The notes beneath the pieces are model-generated. The model did no database searches. It saw nothing but the letters and a program-made list of their open reading frames with translations, and was not told the DNA's origin. This document shows positions 42,117 through 49,201 of a stretch of 64,000 nt of DNA, piece after piece. Origin of the DNA: JAAYXE01 sp964391195. GTDB lineage: Bacteria; Chloroflexota; Anaerolineae; Anaerolineales; UBA4823. Location: assembly GCA_964391195.1 (NCBI GenBank), contig CAYMLG010000020.1, positions 7,182 through 71,181 of the forward strand. Reading direction: 5' to 3'. Position 1 is the first letter of the stretch. Every line of letters starts with the position of its first letter. The translations under genes were made by a program, and so were the position numbers.

Positions 42117-42647
42117 TCAGGCCCGAAGTTGGATTCCGCTTAAGCGATAATAGACAGTGGTGGTCACGGTAAACGTATAGAAACCTTGCCATAGCAAGGG
42201 GAACAGCACACCCAGGCTGCCGGACCCGGAAAGGACCCAACCGATCAATATCACAAGCACCAGGGGCAGGCTGCCGATGGCGGCGCCTACGGCGGTGATG
42301 GTGTATAGGCGTCGCGAACGCCGGCGTCTCAGGATGGCGCGCACCGCTTCGGCGATGATCACCCCGGCAATCGGGGCGAGAAACAGGGTGAAAAAGCCAA
42401 GATAGGACACAATCTGGCTGCCAATGTAAGAAAGGATGGCAGCAATGAGAAAAGCCAGCGGATAATCGAACCAACGAGCGGTATCAAAGGTGCGCAGTTG
42501 GCCGCTGACACATTCGCGGCAGCGGTAGCCGGTAGGCGTGCGGACCGCACACCTGGCGCAAATCGGTTTGTCGCAGCGGTTGCAGCGCAGCGTAGTTGCA
42601 ACGTTGGGGTGGTTCTCACAGTGAAGCGTGACAGTCTCTTCGATCAT
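42117..42647 (-). CDS. B-box zinc-finger membrane protein
   Basis: A 176-residue protein with an N-terminal zinc-binding region and four membrane helices. The metal ligands are C10 and H13 (CENH), C22/C25 (CNRC), C30/C33 (CARC) and C42/C45 (CREC), the pattern of a B-box-type finger as found at the N-terminus of some rhomboid-like and other bacterial membrane proteins. The helices are about 64-84, 86-105, 120-140 and 150-165; no rhomboid GxSG or His motif is present. Its ATG overlaps the nadK stop codon (ATGA). Function unknown. Confidence 0.85.
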   Translation of the reverse strand: MIEETVTLHCENHPNVATTLRCNRCDKPICARCAVRTPTGYRCRECVSGQLRTFDTARWFDYPLAFLIAAILSYIGSQIVSYLGFFTLFLAPIAGVIIAEAVRAILRRRRSRRLYTITAVGAAIGSLPLVLVILIGWVLSGSGSLGVLFPLLWQGFYTFTVTTTVYYRLSGIQLRA

Positions 42648-43516
42648 CTGGAATTTCCTGTGGACGGGTTCTGGTTCATATGAGGGGTGAGGTTACGATA
42701 AAAATACCCCGGATCTTGAAAGCGAACAAACTGAACGGCATAATCGCTCGCATGAACGCGCACTTCATCTCCGTCCTGCACTTCTACCGGCTCCTGCCCG
42801 TCTACACAGACAACAGCCTGGTGATCGGTGTACACGGTGATGCTGACGGAAGAACCTTCTGCCAGCACGATAGCCCGGTCGATGGACAGATGCGGTGCGA
42901 CGGCGACGAGCAGGATGTTGCGCAGCTCGGGAGGGAGGATTGGTCCCCCGGCCGCAAGCGCATACGCGGTGGACCCGGTGGGCGTGGAAGCGATCAGCGC
43001 ATCGGCCACATAGGTGGTGAGATAGCGCTCATCCACGGCGGTCATGAGCTGGACCGGGCGAACAATCTCTCCCCGGCCGACGACCACTTCGTTCAGCACT
43101 TCCCACACGCCTAGCTGCTCGCCCCCCCGTCGCAGTTCAGCACACAGCATCATCCGGTGTTCTATCCAGTAATCGGCCTCCAGCAGCCGGGGAAGCACAT
43201 CGCGCCATTCTTCCTGGCGGACTTCAGTTAAAAAGCCGAACCGCCCCAGGTTGATGCCAAGGATGGGGACCCCAGAAGGCCCGCACAAATGCCCGGCGCG
43301 CAGCATGGTGCCGTCACCGCCGAGGGCAATCAGCAGGTCGACCTGGCCCTCTTTCACCTTCCGCCGGAGATGTTCATCTTGAAGCCGGCCTGCACTTGCC
43401 TCCAGGCCGAGGGTGGACAGGAAAGTGGAAATTTCCTGCGCCTCTTCGTAAGCCTGAGGAACTTGCGGATGCGCGGCTACGGCAACCGAGTGGAAGGATG
43501 GCTTAAGTTTAGACAT
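42644..43516 (-). CDS. nadK: NAD kinase
   Basis: NadK phosphorylates NAD to NADP. The 290-residue protein shows the family motifs GGDGTMLRAGHL (ATP/NAD site), GINLGRFGFLTEV, NEVVVGRGE and the substrate loop IASTPTGSTAYALAAGGPI. C-terminal strands VCVDGQEPVEVQDGDEVRVHAS are also typical. Length matches. A TATAAT box (43526-43531, minus strand) lies 9 nt before the ATG with no ribosome binding site, suggesting a nearly leaderless transcript. It is first in the nadK-zinc-finger-recN-SARP run, although the Cas4-like gene lies only 64 bp upstream. Confidence 0.97.
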   Translation of the reverse strand: MSKLKPSFHSVAVAAHPQVPQAYEEAQEISTFLSTLGLEASAGRLQDEHLRRKVKEGQVDLLIALGGDGTMLRAGHLCGPSGVPILGINLGRFGFLTEVRQEEWRDVLPRLLEADYWIEHRMMLCAELRRGGEQLGVWEVLNEVVVGRGEIVRPVQLMTAVDERYLTTYVADALIASTPTGSTAYALAAGGPILPPELRNILLVAVAPHLSIDRAIVLAEGSSVSITVYTDHQAVVCVDGQEPVEVQDGDEVRVHASDYAVQFVRFQDPGYFYRNLTPHMNQNPSTGNSR

Positions 43517-43525
43517 GGCCTCATA

Positions 43526-43531
43526 ATTATA
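43526..43531 (-). promoter_or_regulatory. -10 box 9 nt before the nadK start
   Basis: TATAAT on the minus strand at 43526-43531, nine bases from the nadK ATG (43516). No good -35 is visible at the expected distance. The leader would be about 2-3 nt. Confidence 0.45.
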
Positions 43532-43580
43532 TTTACTTTTTCGGTTTGTGAGGCGGCATACATCGAAAACGGTGAGTTGC

Positions 43581-44105
43581 CTACCTTAATAATTGCTCAC
43601 AAATTGAACGGTAGCCGCAGCGGCTGCAACGCATTGCAGAGTCGTGGGAGCGAGCGGGGATCACGCCGCGCGAGCCCTGGCGCTCGCTCTGGCGCATCTC
43701 TTGAATCAGGTCGAACAATGCAGCTTCGAGCTGAGGGGTGTAATCGACTGCAAAGGTGCGGTTGGGGTAGTGCAGGATGCCGTAGCTGGGCCGAACCCCG
43801 TATTCCACTTCGACCAGGCGGCAGTACGCAGCCAGTTGATAGATGTGCGAATCATAAGGAGCTGCGCCGATGGGCGTGGATTTGACCTCAACCGGGATGC
43901 GCTGATCTTTCCTCTGGATCAGGTAGTCGGGACGACCGGTGAGACGCCAGGCGGGATCATACAGGGGTTTCTCAAGCGGACCCCATTGGCGGGTGTCGGA
44001 GTAAATGATCCTTCCGGATGGCAGGCCGCTGGCTTTGCGCTGCCGGCGAGCGATCCACAACAGGACCAGGGCGGCCAGCAGGAGAATGAGAATCAGGTAG
44101 GGCAT
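43581..44105 (-). CDS. Membrane-anchored Cas4-like nuclease, C-terminal (catalytic) half
   Basis: The 174-residue protein starts with a membrane helix (PYLILILLLAALVLLWIA, residues 2-19) followed by basic residues. The rest matches the core of Cas4/RecB-type PD-(D/E)XK nucleases: D60 in GRPDYLIQ, E73-V-K75 in IPVEVKST, Q90-x3-Y94 in YQLAAYC, and a C-terminal C160-x2-C163-x5-C169 that in Cas4 holds three of four ligands of the 4Fe-4S cluster. The fourth Cys and the G..H motif are missing here but present in the small upstream gene (44159-44416). With N-out topology the nuclease part faces the cytoplasm. No Cas genes or CRISPR repeats are near. No ribosome binding site is evident. Confidence 0.8.
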   Translation of the reverse strand: MPYLILILLLAALVLLWIARRQRKASGLPSGRIIYSDTRQWGPLEKPLYDPAWRLTGRPDYLIQRKDQRIPVEVKSTPIGAAPYDSHIYQLAAYCRLVEVEYGVRPSYGILHYPNRTFAVDYTPQLEAALFDLIQEMRQSERQGSRGVIPARSHDSAMRCSRCGYRSICEQLLR

Positions 44106-44158
44106 TGGAGATGAGAAGGTGGCGGCGGCAGGAAAACACTGCCGGCGGGCAAAAATTC

Positions 44159-44416
44159 TCAGAGGACTTGACCTGTGAGGTAGAGCGCCAGGATGATCAC
44201 CGCAGCCAAAAGCAGCGCATAGGCAAGGGTAGAGAGGCAGCCGGCAGTGAAGGCCTTGCGGCCGTGACTGGCATGCAGGGCTGTCCCGGCTGCCATTTCG
44301 GCCTGATTTTCAGAGGGTTCGCCTTGTAAGGCGTACCACCAGGCTCGCCGGCAGTACACGTAGGCCCCAATCTCGGAGGCTCGGATGACTCTCATGTTCG
44401 ACTGCCTGGTTGCCAT
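44159..44416 (-). CDS. Membrane-anchored Cas4-like nuclease, N-terminal half
   Basis: The 85-residue protein has the N-terminal Cas4/RecB signature: ASEIGAYVYCRRAWWYALQG with Cys22 at the place of the first Fe-S cysteine, and AAGTALHASHG with G44 and H48 matching the G-x3-H metal-ligand motif. A single membrane helix (about 58-80) ends the protein. It lacks the D/EVK core, which is supplied by the next gene 53 nt downstream (43581-44105). With an N-in topology this half would face the cytoplasm beside the other half. The downstream reading frame stays open back past this stop codon, so a frameshifted single gene cannot be excluded. It follows the translin-like gene by 42 bp. Confidence 0.75.
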   Translation of the reverse strand: MATRQSNMRVIRASEIGAYVYCRRAWWYALQGEPSENQAEMAAGTALHASHGRKAFTAGCLSTLAYALLLAAVIILALYLTGQVL

Positions 44417-44427
44417 TGGCCCGCATC

Positions 44428-44457
44428 AGCATACAATCGAGGGACTCGAGTTCGCAA
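44428..44457 (-). promoter_or_regulatory. Possible promoter of the Cas4-like genes
   Basis: On the minus strand TTGCGA (44452-44457) and TATGCT (44428-44433) are 18 bp apart, in the gap after the translin-like gene. The ATG at 44416 is 11 nt after the -10 box, giving a leader of about 4-5 nt. Confidence 0.45.
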
Positions 44458-44458
44458 T

Positions 44459-45106
44459 TTACCGGCCTGTGACCTGTTCATTGAGCTGGGCTTGAAGCTC
44501 TTGCAGGCTTTTCTCGAGCTGCTCCTGGCGCAGGCTGATGGTCATATCGCCGCGGGTACGCTCAGTAACGCCGCGCACGATGTCGGTCAGGCGGCGCAGC
44601 CCACCGGTGATCGCATCCGGGTAGTCGATGGTCACCAGCACGGCGTAGATATCGTCCATATAGCCCAGCAGGCGCTCGGCCTCGGTGGAATGGCCATGGC
44701 GTAGAATGTCCAGGCAGCGCCGGCGGAGTTCTCCTGCGGCTTCGGCCAGCCCCTGCAGATAGGTAGCATATTCCAGCCCCAACTCCTCAGGGGCGGGCAG
44801 CGGTTCGGCGCCGATCAGGGCAAAGACTATGTTGGCCTCGGCGAACTCCTTCAGGGCGTCTTGAGTGTAACCGGCATAATACAGGTCCGGATAATCGGCC
44901 AGGTTAGCGCGCAGCGAGTCGACGAGTTGGCCGGCTTCGCGCAGGTGGTCCAGGGCGAGCGCGCGCTCATCGCGGTGGACGGCGCGGATGGCATTGGCGC
45001 AGTGCCGGGTTAGCGTGCGAGTTTGGGAAAGGGCCCGGTCGCGGGCCGCGGTGCGCGCATCGAACGATTGGTGGATCCGCTCGACTATTTCTTCCAGCTT
45101 ATCCAT
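44459..45106 (-). CDS. Translin-family protein
   Basis: The 215-residue all-helical protein matches the archaeal/bacterial branch of translin. The N-terminal block is RALSQTRTLTRHCANAIRAVHRDERALALDHLREA. The C-terminal block is YLQGLAEAAGELRRRCLDILRHG, then DIYAVLVTIDYPDAITGGLRRLTDIVRGVTERTRGDMTISLRQEQLEKSL, whose 'DYPDAvtGxLRRxxDvaRgxxEkTRGdxt' signature is characteristic. Eukaryotic translin with TRAX forms C3PO, a nucleic-acid-binding RNase; archaeal homologues form similar shells. Activity here is unproven. It starts 3 nt after the DUF3467 stop, in a run headed by ssb and followed by the Cas4-like halves. Confidence 0.88.
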   Translation of the reverse strand: MDKLEEIVERIHQSFDARTAARDRALSQTRTLTRHCANAIRAVHRDERALALDHLREAGQLVDSLRANLADYPDLYYAGYTQDALKEFAEANIVFALIGAEPLPAPEELGLEYATYLQGLAEAAGELRRRCLDILRHGHSTEAERLLGYMDDIYAVLVTIDYPDAITGGLRRLTDIVRGVTERTRGDMTISLRQEQLEKSLQELQAQLNEQVTGR

Positions 45107-45109
45107 GGC

Positions 45110-45448
45110 TCACTTCTCACGTGGCTTTTCAGGAGGGCTCGGGGGGCGGAACAGGTAATCGGCCAGCGACGATGCGCCGGGGACGTTGATTTCTCCAAAG
45201 GAGGCTTCGTACTTCGCCAGGTTTTCCGCCAGGGCGCGATAGAACAACTTGGCTCCCAATGGAGACATGACAATCCGGGAACGAACTTTCGCCGGCTGGC
45301 TGCCGGGCAATAGATGGGCGAAATCGAACACCAATTCGGAAGGGGAGTGGGCAATCCGCACCAGATTGACGTATTCGACTTCCAGGTCGGGCGGTACTTC
45401 GAGAGGCGGAAGCTGGTGCTGCTGCGGCCGCGGGGGTGTGTCACTCAT
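45110..45448 (-). CDS. DUF3467-family protein
   Basis: The 112-residue protein matches DUF3467: LEVEYVNLVRIAHSPSELVFDFAHLLPG, then KVRSRIVMSPLGAKLFYRALAENLAKYEASFGEI. The family consists of small beta/alpha proteins of unknown role, common in Chloroflexota and other phyla. The ATG at 45448 is chosen because AGGAGG lies 6 nt upstream; the frame is open further 5' but crosses a hairpin (45466-45496). The translin-like gene follows 3 nt after the stop and ssb precedes it by 72 bp, suggesting one transcript. Confidence 0.88.
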   Translation of the reverse strand: MSDTPPRPQQHQLPPLEVPPDLEVEYVNLVRIAHSPSELVFDFAHLLPGSQPAKVRSRIVMSPLGAKLFYRALAENLAKYEASFGEINVPGASSLADYLFRPPSPPEKPREK

Positions 45449-45465
45449 TGTGTACCTCCTAAATG

Positions 45466-45496
45466 AGGGTGACTGCCTGCTGCAGGCAGTCACCCT
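45466..45496. other. Perfect hairpin between ssb and DUF3467
   Basis: A 15-base arm (45466-45480) is perfectly complementary to 45482-45496 with one central base, so it forms a 13-bp stem with a small loop. It sits just before the DUF3467 ribosome binding site and could attenuate or stabilise the ssb transcript. No T-run follows on either strand. Confidence 0.55.
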
Positions 45497-45520
45497 ACGA
45501 ACATTCGCAGGTCATTCAGT

Positions 45521-45946
45521 TTAGAACGGGATTTCATCCGGCTCGGAGATGTTGCTGCCGTAATCGTTGGATTGGTATCCCCCACTGCCCCCGTCTTCCA
45601 TCCGGCTCGAAAGAAAACGAACCGTGCTGGCAACAATTTCGTAACTGGCCCCAGGGCCATTCTGACCCTGCCAGATGCGCGGGCCGCCGGTGTTCGGGTC
45701 TGGCTGGAGGCGACCCTCTACCAGCACCTGCGAGCCTTTGCGCAGGTACTGGTTGCAGGCTTCGGCTTGCTTGCCCCAAACCGAGACGCGGAACCAGATC
45801 GTTTCTTTGACGAGCTGGCCGTTGGAATCTGTGTATTTGCGATTGGTGGCTAAGGAAAGATTGGTGACCGGTTGGCCGCTGGGAAGGTAGCGCATCTCCG
45901 GGTCGCGGCCGAGGTTGCCGACAACGATGATCGTATGATAAGACAT
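45521..45946 (-). CDS. ssb: Single-stranded DNA-binding protein
   Basis: SSB coats single-stranded DNA in replication and repair. The 141-residue protein has the OB fold (SYHTIIVVGNLGRDPEMRYLPSGQPVTNLSLATNRKY, then WFRVSVWGKQAEACNQYLRKGSQVLVEGRL), a Gly/Ser/Asn-rich linker and the acidic tip DEIPF that recruits partner proteins such as RecQ, RecO and Pol III chi. AAGGAGAG lies before the ATG. It heads the minus-strand run with DUF3467, the translin-like gene and the Cas4-like halves. Confidence 0.97.
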   Translation of the reverse strand: MSYHTIIVVGNLGRDPEMRYLPSGQPVTNLSLATNRKYTDSNGQLVKETIWFRVSVWGKQAEACNQYLRKGSQVLVEGRLQPDPNTGGPRIWQGQNGPGASYEIVASTVRFLSSRMEDGGSGGYQSNDYGSNISEPDEIPF

Positions 45947-46112
45947 GGGGAACTCTCCTTATTCCGGCGAGTTGCTCGTCTTTTTCGTGCCAGACGCACA
46001 CCGCCTGGTAATGAGCCTCCTATTCCTCGCCGTTTCCAGAACAATTGTACACTGTTTTCCCTCCCGATAGAAGGGGGTTGATGCCTGGGTTGTGCTCATT
46101 GTTACAGAATCT

Positions 46113-47135
46113 TTACGCCAGAGACGAGCCCGGCGGATGGCCTGCAGCCCATTCTCTCACCTTATCAAAGAGGGTGGATAGGGGATGCAGTTGAGTCAGG
46201 GGAATGGACAGGTTCGGAGTGCGAGTGTGCCGGTATTGGAGCACCCGGCTGCCGGCCGGAAGATACCGCGCTGTGCGGCGAAACTCACTGCGGGAAATAT
46301 AACCGCCCAGGATAATGTCCATCCCATATACCCAGATGTTCTGCCATTCTCCCGGCTGGATGATGACGCTTTCTTTGAGCGCAGGGCTGTAAATGCCAAT
46401 TTCTCCTTCCGGAATATGGGTAATGTAGAGATAGGCAACGGAGTAGAAGTCTTGTTTGATCTCCGTACGCACCCCGGGGGCCAGGTATACACTTTCGGTA
46501 AGGAACCGGCGTCCGGCGCTTTGCCCGCCGATCTCCACGGTGGTGATGGCGCCGGTGTTGGATTTCAGGATCAACTTGCCCAAGGAACCCCATTGGCCGG
46601 GCATCAACCAGGCGGAGGGCAGTATGTGGATGAAGCAGAAGGGCTGGTTTTTTGCAGCCGCAGCCTGGATATCCGCCGGTGTGCTGGCCATGAGGGCGGT
46701 CATGAAGGCGAAGATGTATAGATCGTTATCGTCGAGATGGTTCGAGGCGACCTGATCGGCCGGGACCAATGCGGAGGCCGCCATTAAATAGGATGGGTCG
46801 CGGCGAATATGGGAGATTTCGGCCCGATTGAAGAACAGGAAACTTTTCAGGTCACAGCGCCGGCCCCCGAGGGCGACATCGTAACGGTCTGGATCGGTAA
46901 AAGGAGTAGCGCCCAGGTTGTCGTAGGGGATGTTCTCCTCGTGGAGGTAGCGGCGGAAGGCGAATTCAACCGCTTTACCGGCTACGATCCGGCGCAGGCG
47001 CTCGTAGTTGGTGCCGCCCATACGATCGTAGGTGTGGGCGAGCGAGCGGCAGGCATAACGAATGCCTGCCTGGATCATCTCCGGGGTACAGGGCAGGTAA
47101 ACCAGGTCGGTTGGCTTCAGAGCTGTTTCCGCCAT
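46113..47135 (-). CDS. Putative restriction endonuclease (PD-(D/E)XK type)
   Basis: The 340-residue protein has no family I can name with certainty. A PD-(D/E)XK-like site is visible: E57 in a helix (GKAVEFAFRRYL), D86 in DRYDVALGG, and D95-x-K97 in RRCDLKSF, with spacing seen in restriction enzymes. The rest is mixed alpha/beta with many aromatic residues and no signal peptide. It lies 85 bp downstream of a DNA methyltransferase gene on the same strand, the arrangement of a type II restriction-modification pair. The assignment is inferred from these two facts. The start has no good ribosome binding site. Confidence 0.65.
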   Translation of the reverse strand: MAETALKPTDLVYLPCTPEMIQAGIRYACRSLAHTYDRMGGTNYERLRRIVAGKAVEFAFRRYLHEENIPYDNLGATPFTDPDRYDVALGGRRCDLKSFLFFNRAEISHIRRDPSYLMAASALVPADQVASNHLDDNDLYIFAFMTALMASTPADIQAAAAKNQPFCFIHILPSAWLMPGQWGSLGKLILKSNTGAITTVEIGGQSAGRRFLTESVYLAPGVRTEIKQDFYSVAYLYITHIPEGEIGIYSPALKESVIIQPGEWQNIWVYGMDIILGGYISRSEFRRTARYLPAGSRVLQYRHTRTPNLSIPLTQLHPLSTLFDKVREWAAGHPPGSSLA

Positions 47136-47220
47136 GGTTGTTTCTTTCTAGGGCGAGGCTGTCCCGCCGGTCAGGGGCTAGAAGAAAGAAGAGCACTCTA
47201 ATGATTTTATAGCATTTTGC

Positions 47221-48066
47221 TCAATCGTTGCGGAACTGCAGACAATAATGGTGGAAGGTGTTGCTGACCCAGGCATTGCCGAGGCCGTAAGGCGCCAGGC
47301 GAATGTCAGACTGGCACCAGATCTTTTCGTCTTTCAGCGCGTACTCCCCATCCAGCCTGCGGGCCAGATCCCAGGCGAGGGGATAGATCTTACCGCCTTT
47401 TTTAACGTTCTTCACAATGATCGTCAAGTAAGCCCGCGGGCGCAGGTAGGGTTTCAACCCGATATAAATCTCTGCCAGGCGGTCAATGAATAATTCGTAG
47501 TCGCGGATATTGCCCAGGTCATCCGGGTCGTTGGAATAGACTGTGTCCAGTTCAGGTGAAGAGCGGCGCTTTTTCTGTGTTTCAGCGCCGCGGGCGTGGA
47601 GCATATCCCAATAAGGGGGAGAGGTAAGCACGTAATCGATTTGGGGAAACTGGTGGGCGGCCGCGAGGTCGGCATAGTTGGCCGCGTTCCCGGTGACCAG
47701 CCGGGCGCACAGGCCGTCCGCTTGCTGGTCTAAAGCCTGGCGTTCTTCCTCGATCACCTGGCGGGCAATATCCGCATAATATTGATTCAGCTCGATGCCG
47801 TAGCTGTTCCTGCCGCAGCGCATGGCAGCGACCAGCGTACTACCGGTGCCCGCCATCGGGTCAAGCACGTTTTGCCCCTTCTTGGTGAAGAATTCGATGA
47901 ACTCCTGGGCTAGGGTTTCGGGAAATTTGGCCGGGTGCCGGAGGACGTCTTTCCGTCGCGGGGGTGGGTTGTGAATGAACCAGGATTTCTGGAATTTTAG
48001 CCAGCGCTTTGGGTCCAACTCGTTTAGGCGGTTTTGGAATGGACGTGATGACATGTTCTTTCCCAT
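47221..48066 (-). CDS. DNA methyltransferase (TSPPY type, N4-cytosine or N6-adenine)
   Basis: The 281-residue protein is an amino-methyltransferase. Motif X-like HPAKFPETLAQEFIEFF (about 44-60) precedes motif I DPMAGTGST (69-77), IELNQYYADIA follows, and catalytic motif IV is TSPPYW (148-153). The order X-I-IV and the TSPPY form are common among N4-cytosine methyltransferases, but N6-adenine specificity cannot be excluded. The last third probably holds the target recognition region. A probable endonuclease gene follows, so the pair would be a type II restriction-modification system. An alternative start at 48054 is closer to a weak GGGAAAG site. Confidence 0.88.
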   Translation of the reverse strand: MGKNMSSRPFQNRLNELDPKRWLKFQKSWFIHNPPPRRKDVLRHPAKFPETLAQEFIEFFTKKGQNVLDPMAGTGSTLVAAMRCGRNSYGIELNQYYADIARQVIEEERQALDQQADGLCARLVTGNAANYADLAAAHQFPQIDYVLTSPPYWDMLHARGAETQKKRRSSPELDTVYSNDPDDLGNIRDYELFIDRLAEIYIGLKPYLRPRAYLTIIVKNVKKGGKIYPLAWDLARRLDGEYALKDEKIWCQSDIRLAPYGLGNAWVSNTFHHYCLQFRND

Positions 48067-48072
48067 ATCAAA

Positions 48073-48900
48073 CTATTTGGCGGTTTGGTAGACGACCAGA
48101 TCGGAGAAGTTGATGGTGACGGGGGTAGTGCCCTCCGAACGAGCGAAGACGCCAATCTGACCTGATTCGATCGAGGGATCGTTGACTGTGAACTGGTGCT
48201 CGCCGTTGACGTAAAAGCGCATTTCTTTGCCGGACGCCCACACCCCCAGGCGAGATGAACTGGGAGCGCCGGGCGGAACCGCGCTGCTGGGAGTAGGGGG
48301 CTGTGGGGAGGAGGCGCGACCATTGACATATTTATCCAGGCGCACCTGCCCATCGCAGGAGAGGGAGAAACGATAGAACTCGAGGGATTTTGTCACCCGC
48401 AGGAGCAGGCCATAGGCATCTGCGCCTTTGCACAGAGAAGGGCTGGCGGTAATTTCGGCATAGAAGCTGCGCAAGGAGGGCTGGCCGCGCAGGCTGAATA
48501 GATAGCCGCCCTGCTGGTTGATCGCCAGGGTGAGCTCCCCGTTGGTAATGCTGGCGCTTCCGGCCGCAGAACGACCGGTCGTCCAGACCGTGTCGTCGTC
48601 GAAAGAATCGCTGAAAATCAGCTCACCAAATTCTGGCCCGCTTTCCGGAGTGGGGGGAGCTCCGGACATGGGGAGCTGAGACGGAAAAGGGGTGAAGGTG
48701 GCAGTAGGGGGAAACCATACGATGGTTGGCGTAGCCGTACCGGCAGCCTCGGTGGGGGTAACGGTCTGGGTGAGGGTTGGGGGCGGGGCCCCCGCCACGG
48801 ACGGTGAGACGCAGGCGCTGAGCAATAAAGGCAGGCAGAGGATCAGGGAGATGAGCCGCCGAGAAGGTGAATGACTGCTTGTTTCTGCACCCGTTTTCAT
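48073..48900 (-). CDS. Secreted lipoprotein with LamG-like beta-sandwich domain
   Basis: The 275-residue precursor has a lipoprotein signal (SLILCLPLLLSAC, Cys near residue 30), a Pro/Thr-rich tether, and a C-terminal beta-sandwich (LIFSDSFDDDTVWTTG to INFSDLVVYQTAK). This resembles LamG/3-keto-disaccharide hydrolase-like domains and the C-terminus of the protease at 31978-33747. It could bind glycans at the cell surface. It ends 6 nt before the methyltransferase start, so the two are co-transcribed although functionally unrelated by sequence. The start is uncertain: ATG 48900 fits the signal peptide, but 48909 and 48942 are also in frame, none with a good ribosome binding site. Confidence 0.75.
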   Translation of the reverse strand: MKTGAETSSHSPSRRLISLILCLPLLLSACVSPSVAGAPPPTLTQTVTPTEAAGTATPTIVWFPPTATFTPFPSQLPMSGAPPTPESGPEFGELIFSDSFDDDTVWTTGRSAAGSASITNGELTLAINQQGGYLFSLRGQPSLRSFYAEITASPSLCKGADAYGLLLRVTKSLEFYRFSLSCDGQVRLDKYVNGRASSPQPPTPSSAVPPGAPSSSRLGVWASGKEMRFYVNGEHQFTVNDPSIESGQIGVFARSEGTTPVTINFSDLVVYQTAK

Positions 48901-49051
48901 GTAAATCATCAATGGGCCATCGACTGGCAGAACTGATTTCATTCCACTATTTGAAAAAATAAGGGGAGGTGAATTTCCGGACGAAACGACCATGGATCAC
49001 ACTACCCTTTATTTCAATGAGAGACGAAGTGTTGTACAATTAACTGGATCC

Positions 49052-49079
49052 ATTCTAGCATAAACCGAGGAAATGCCAA
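49052..49079 (-). promoter_or_regulatory. Possible promoter for the lipoprotein/restriction-modification run
   Basis: On the minus strand TTGGCA (49074-49079) and TAGAAT (49052-49057) are 16 bp apart. On the plus strand TTGTAC (49032-49037) and TAGCAT (49056-49061), 18 bp apart, could serve the divergent dehydrogenase gene. The rest of this intergenic region (48901-49201) shows nothing else. Confidence 0.35.
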
Positions 49080-49201
49080 TGTATGTAGGGGACTCTCGCG
49101 CGAGTTTTCGAGCGCCCTCCCGTAGCAGATCAAAGGCAGAGGTTCCGTTTTTTGCACCCTATCCACTTTATAAAGTCAATCCACCCTAAAGGAGCTAAAG
49201 T

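Noticed and set aside
43581..44416. Cas4-like genes as part of a CRISPR-Cas locus
   Set aside because: No cas1, cas2, effector gene or direct-repeat array is present anywhere in the window.
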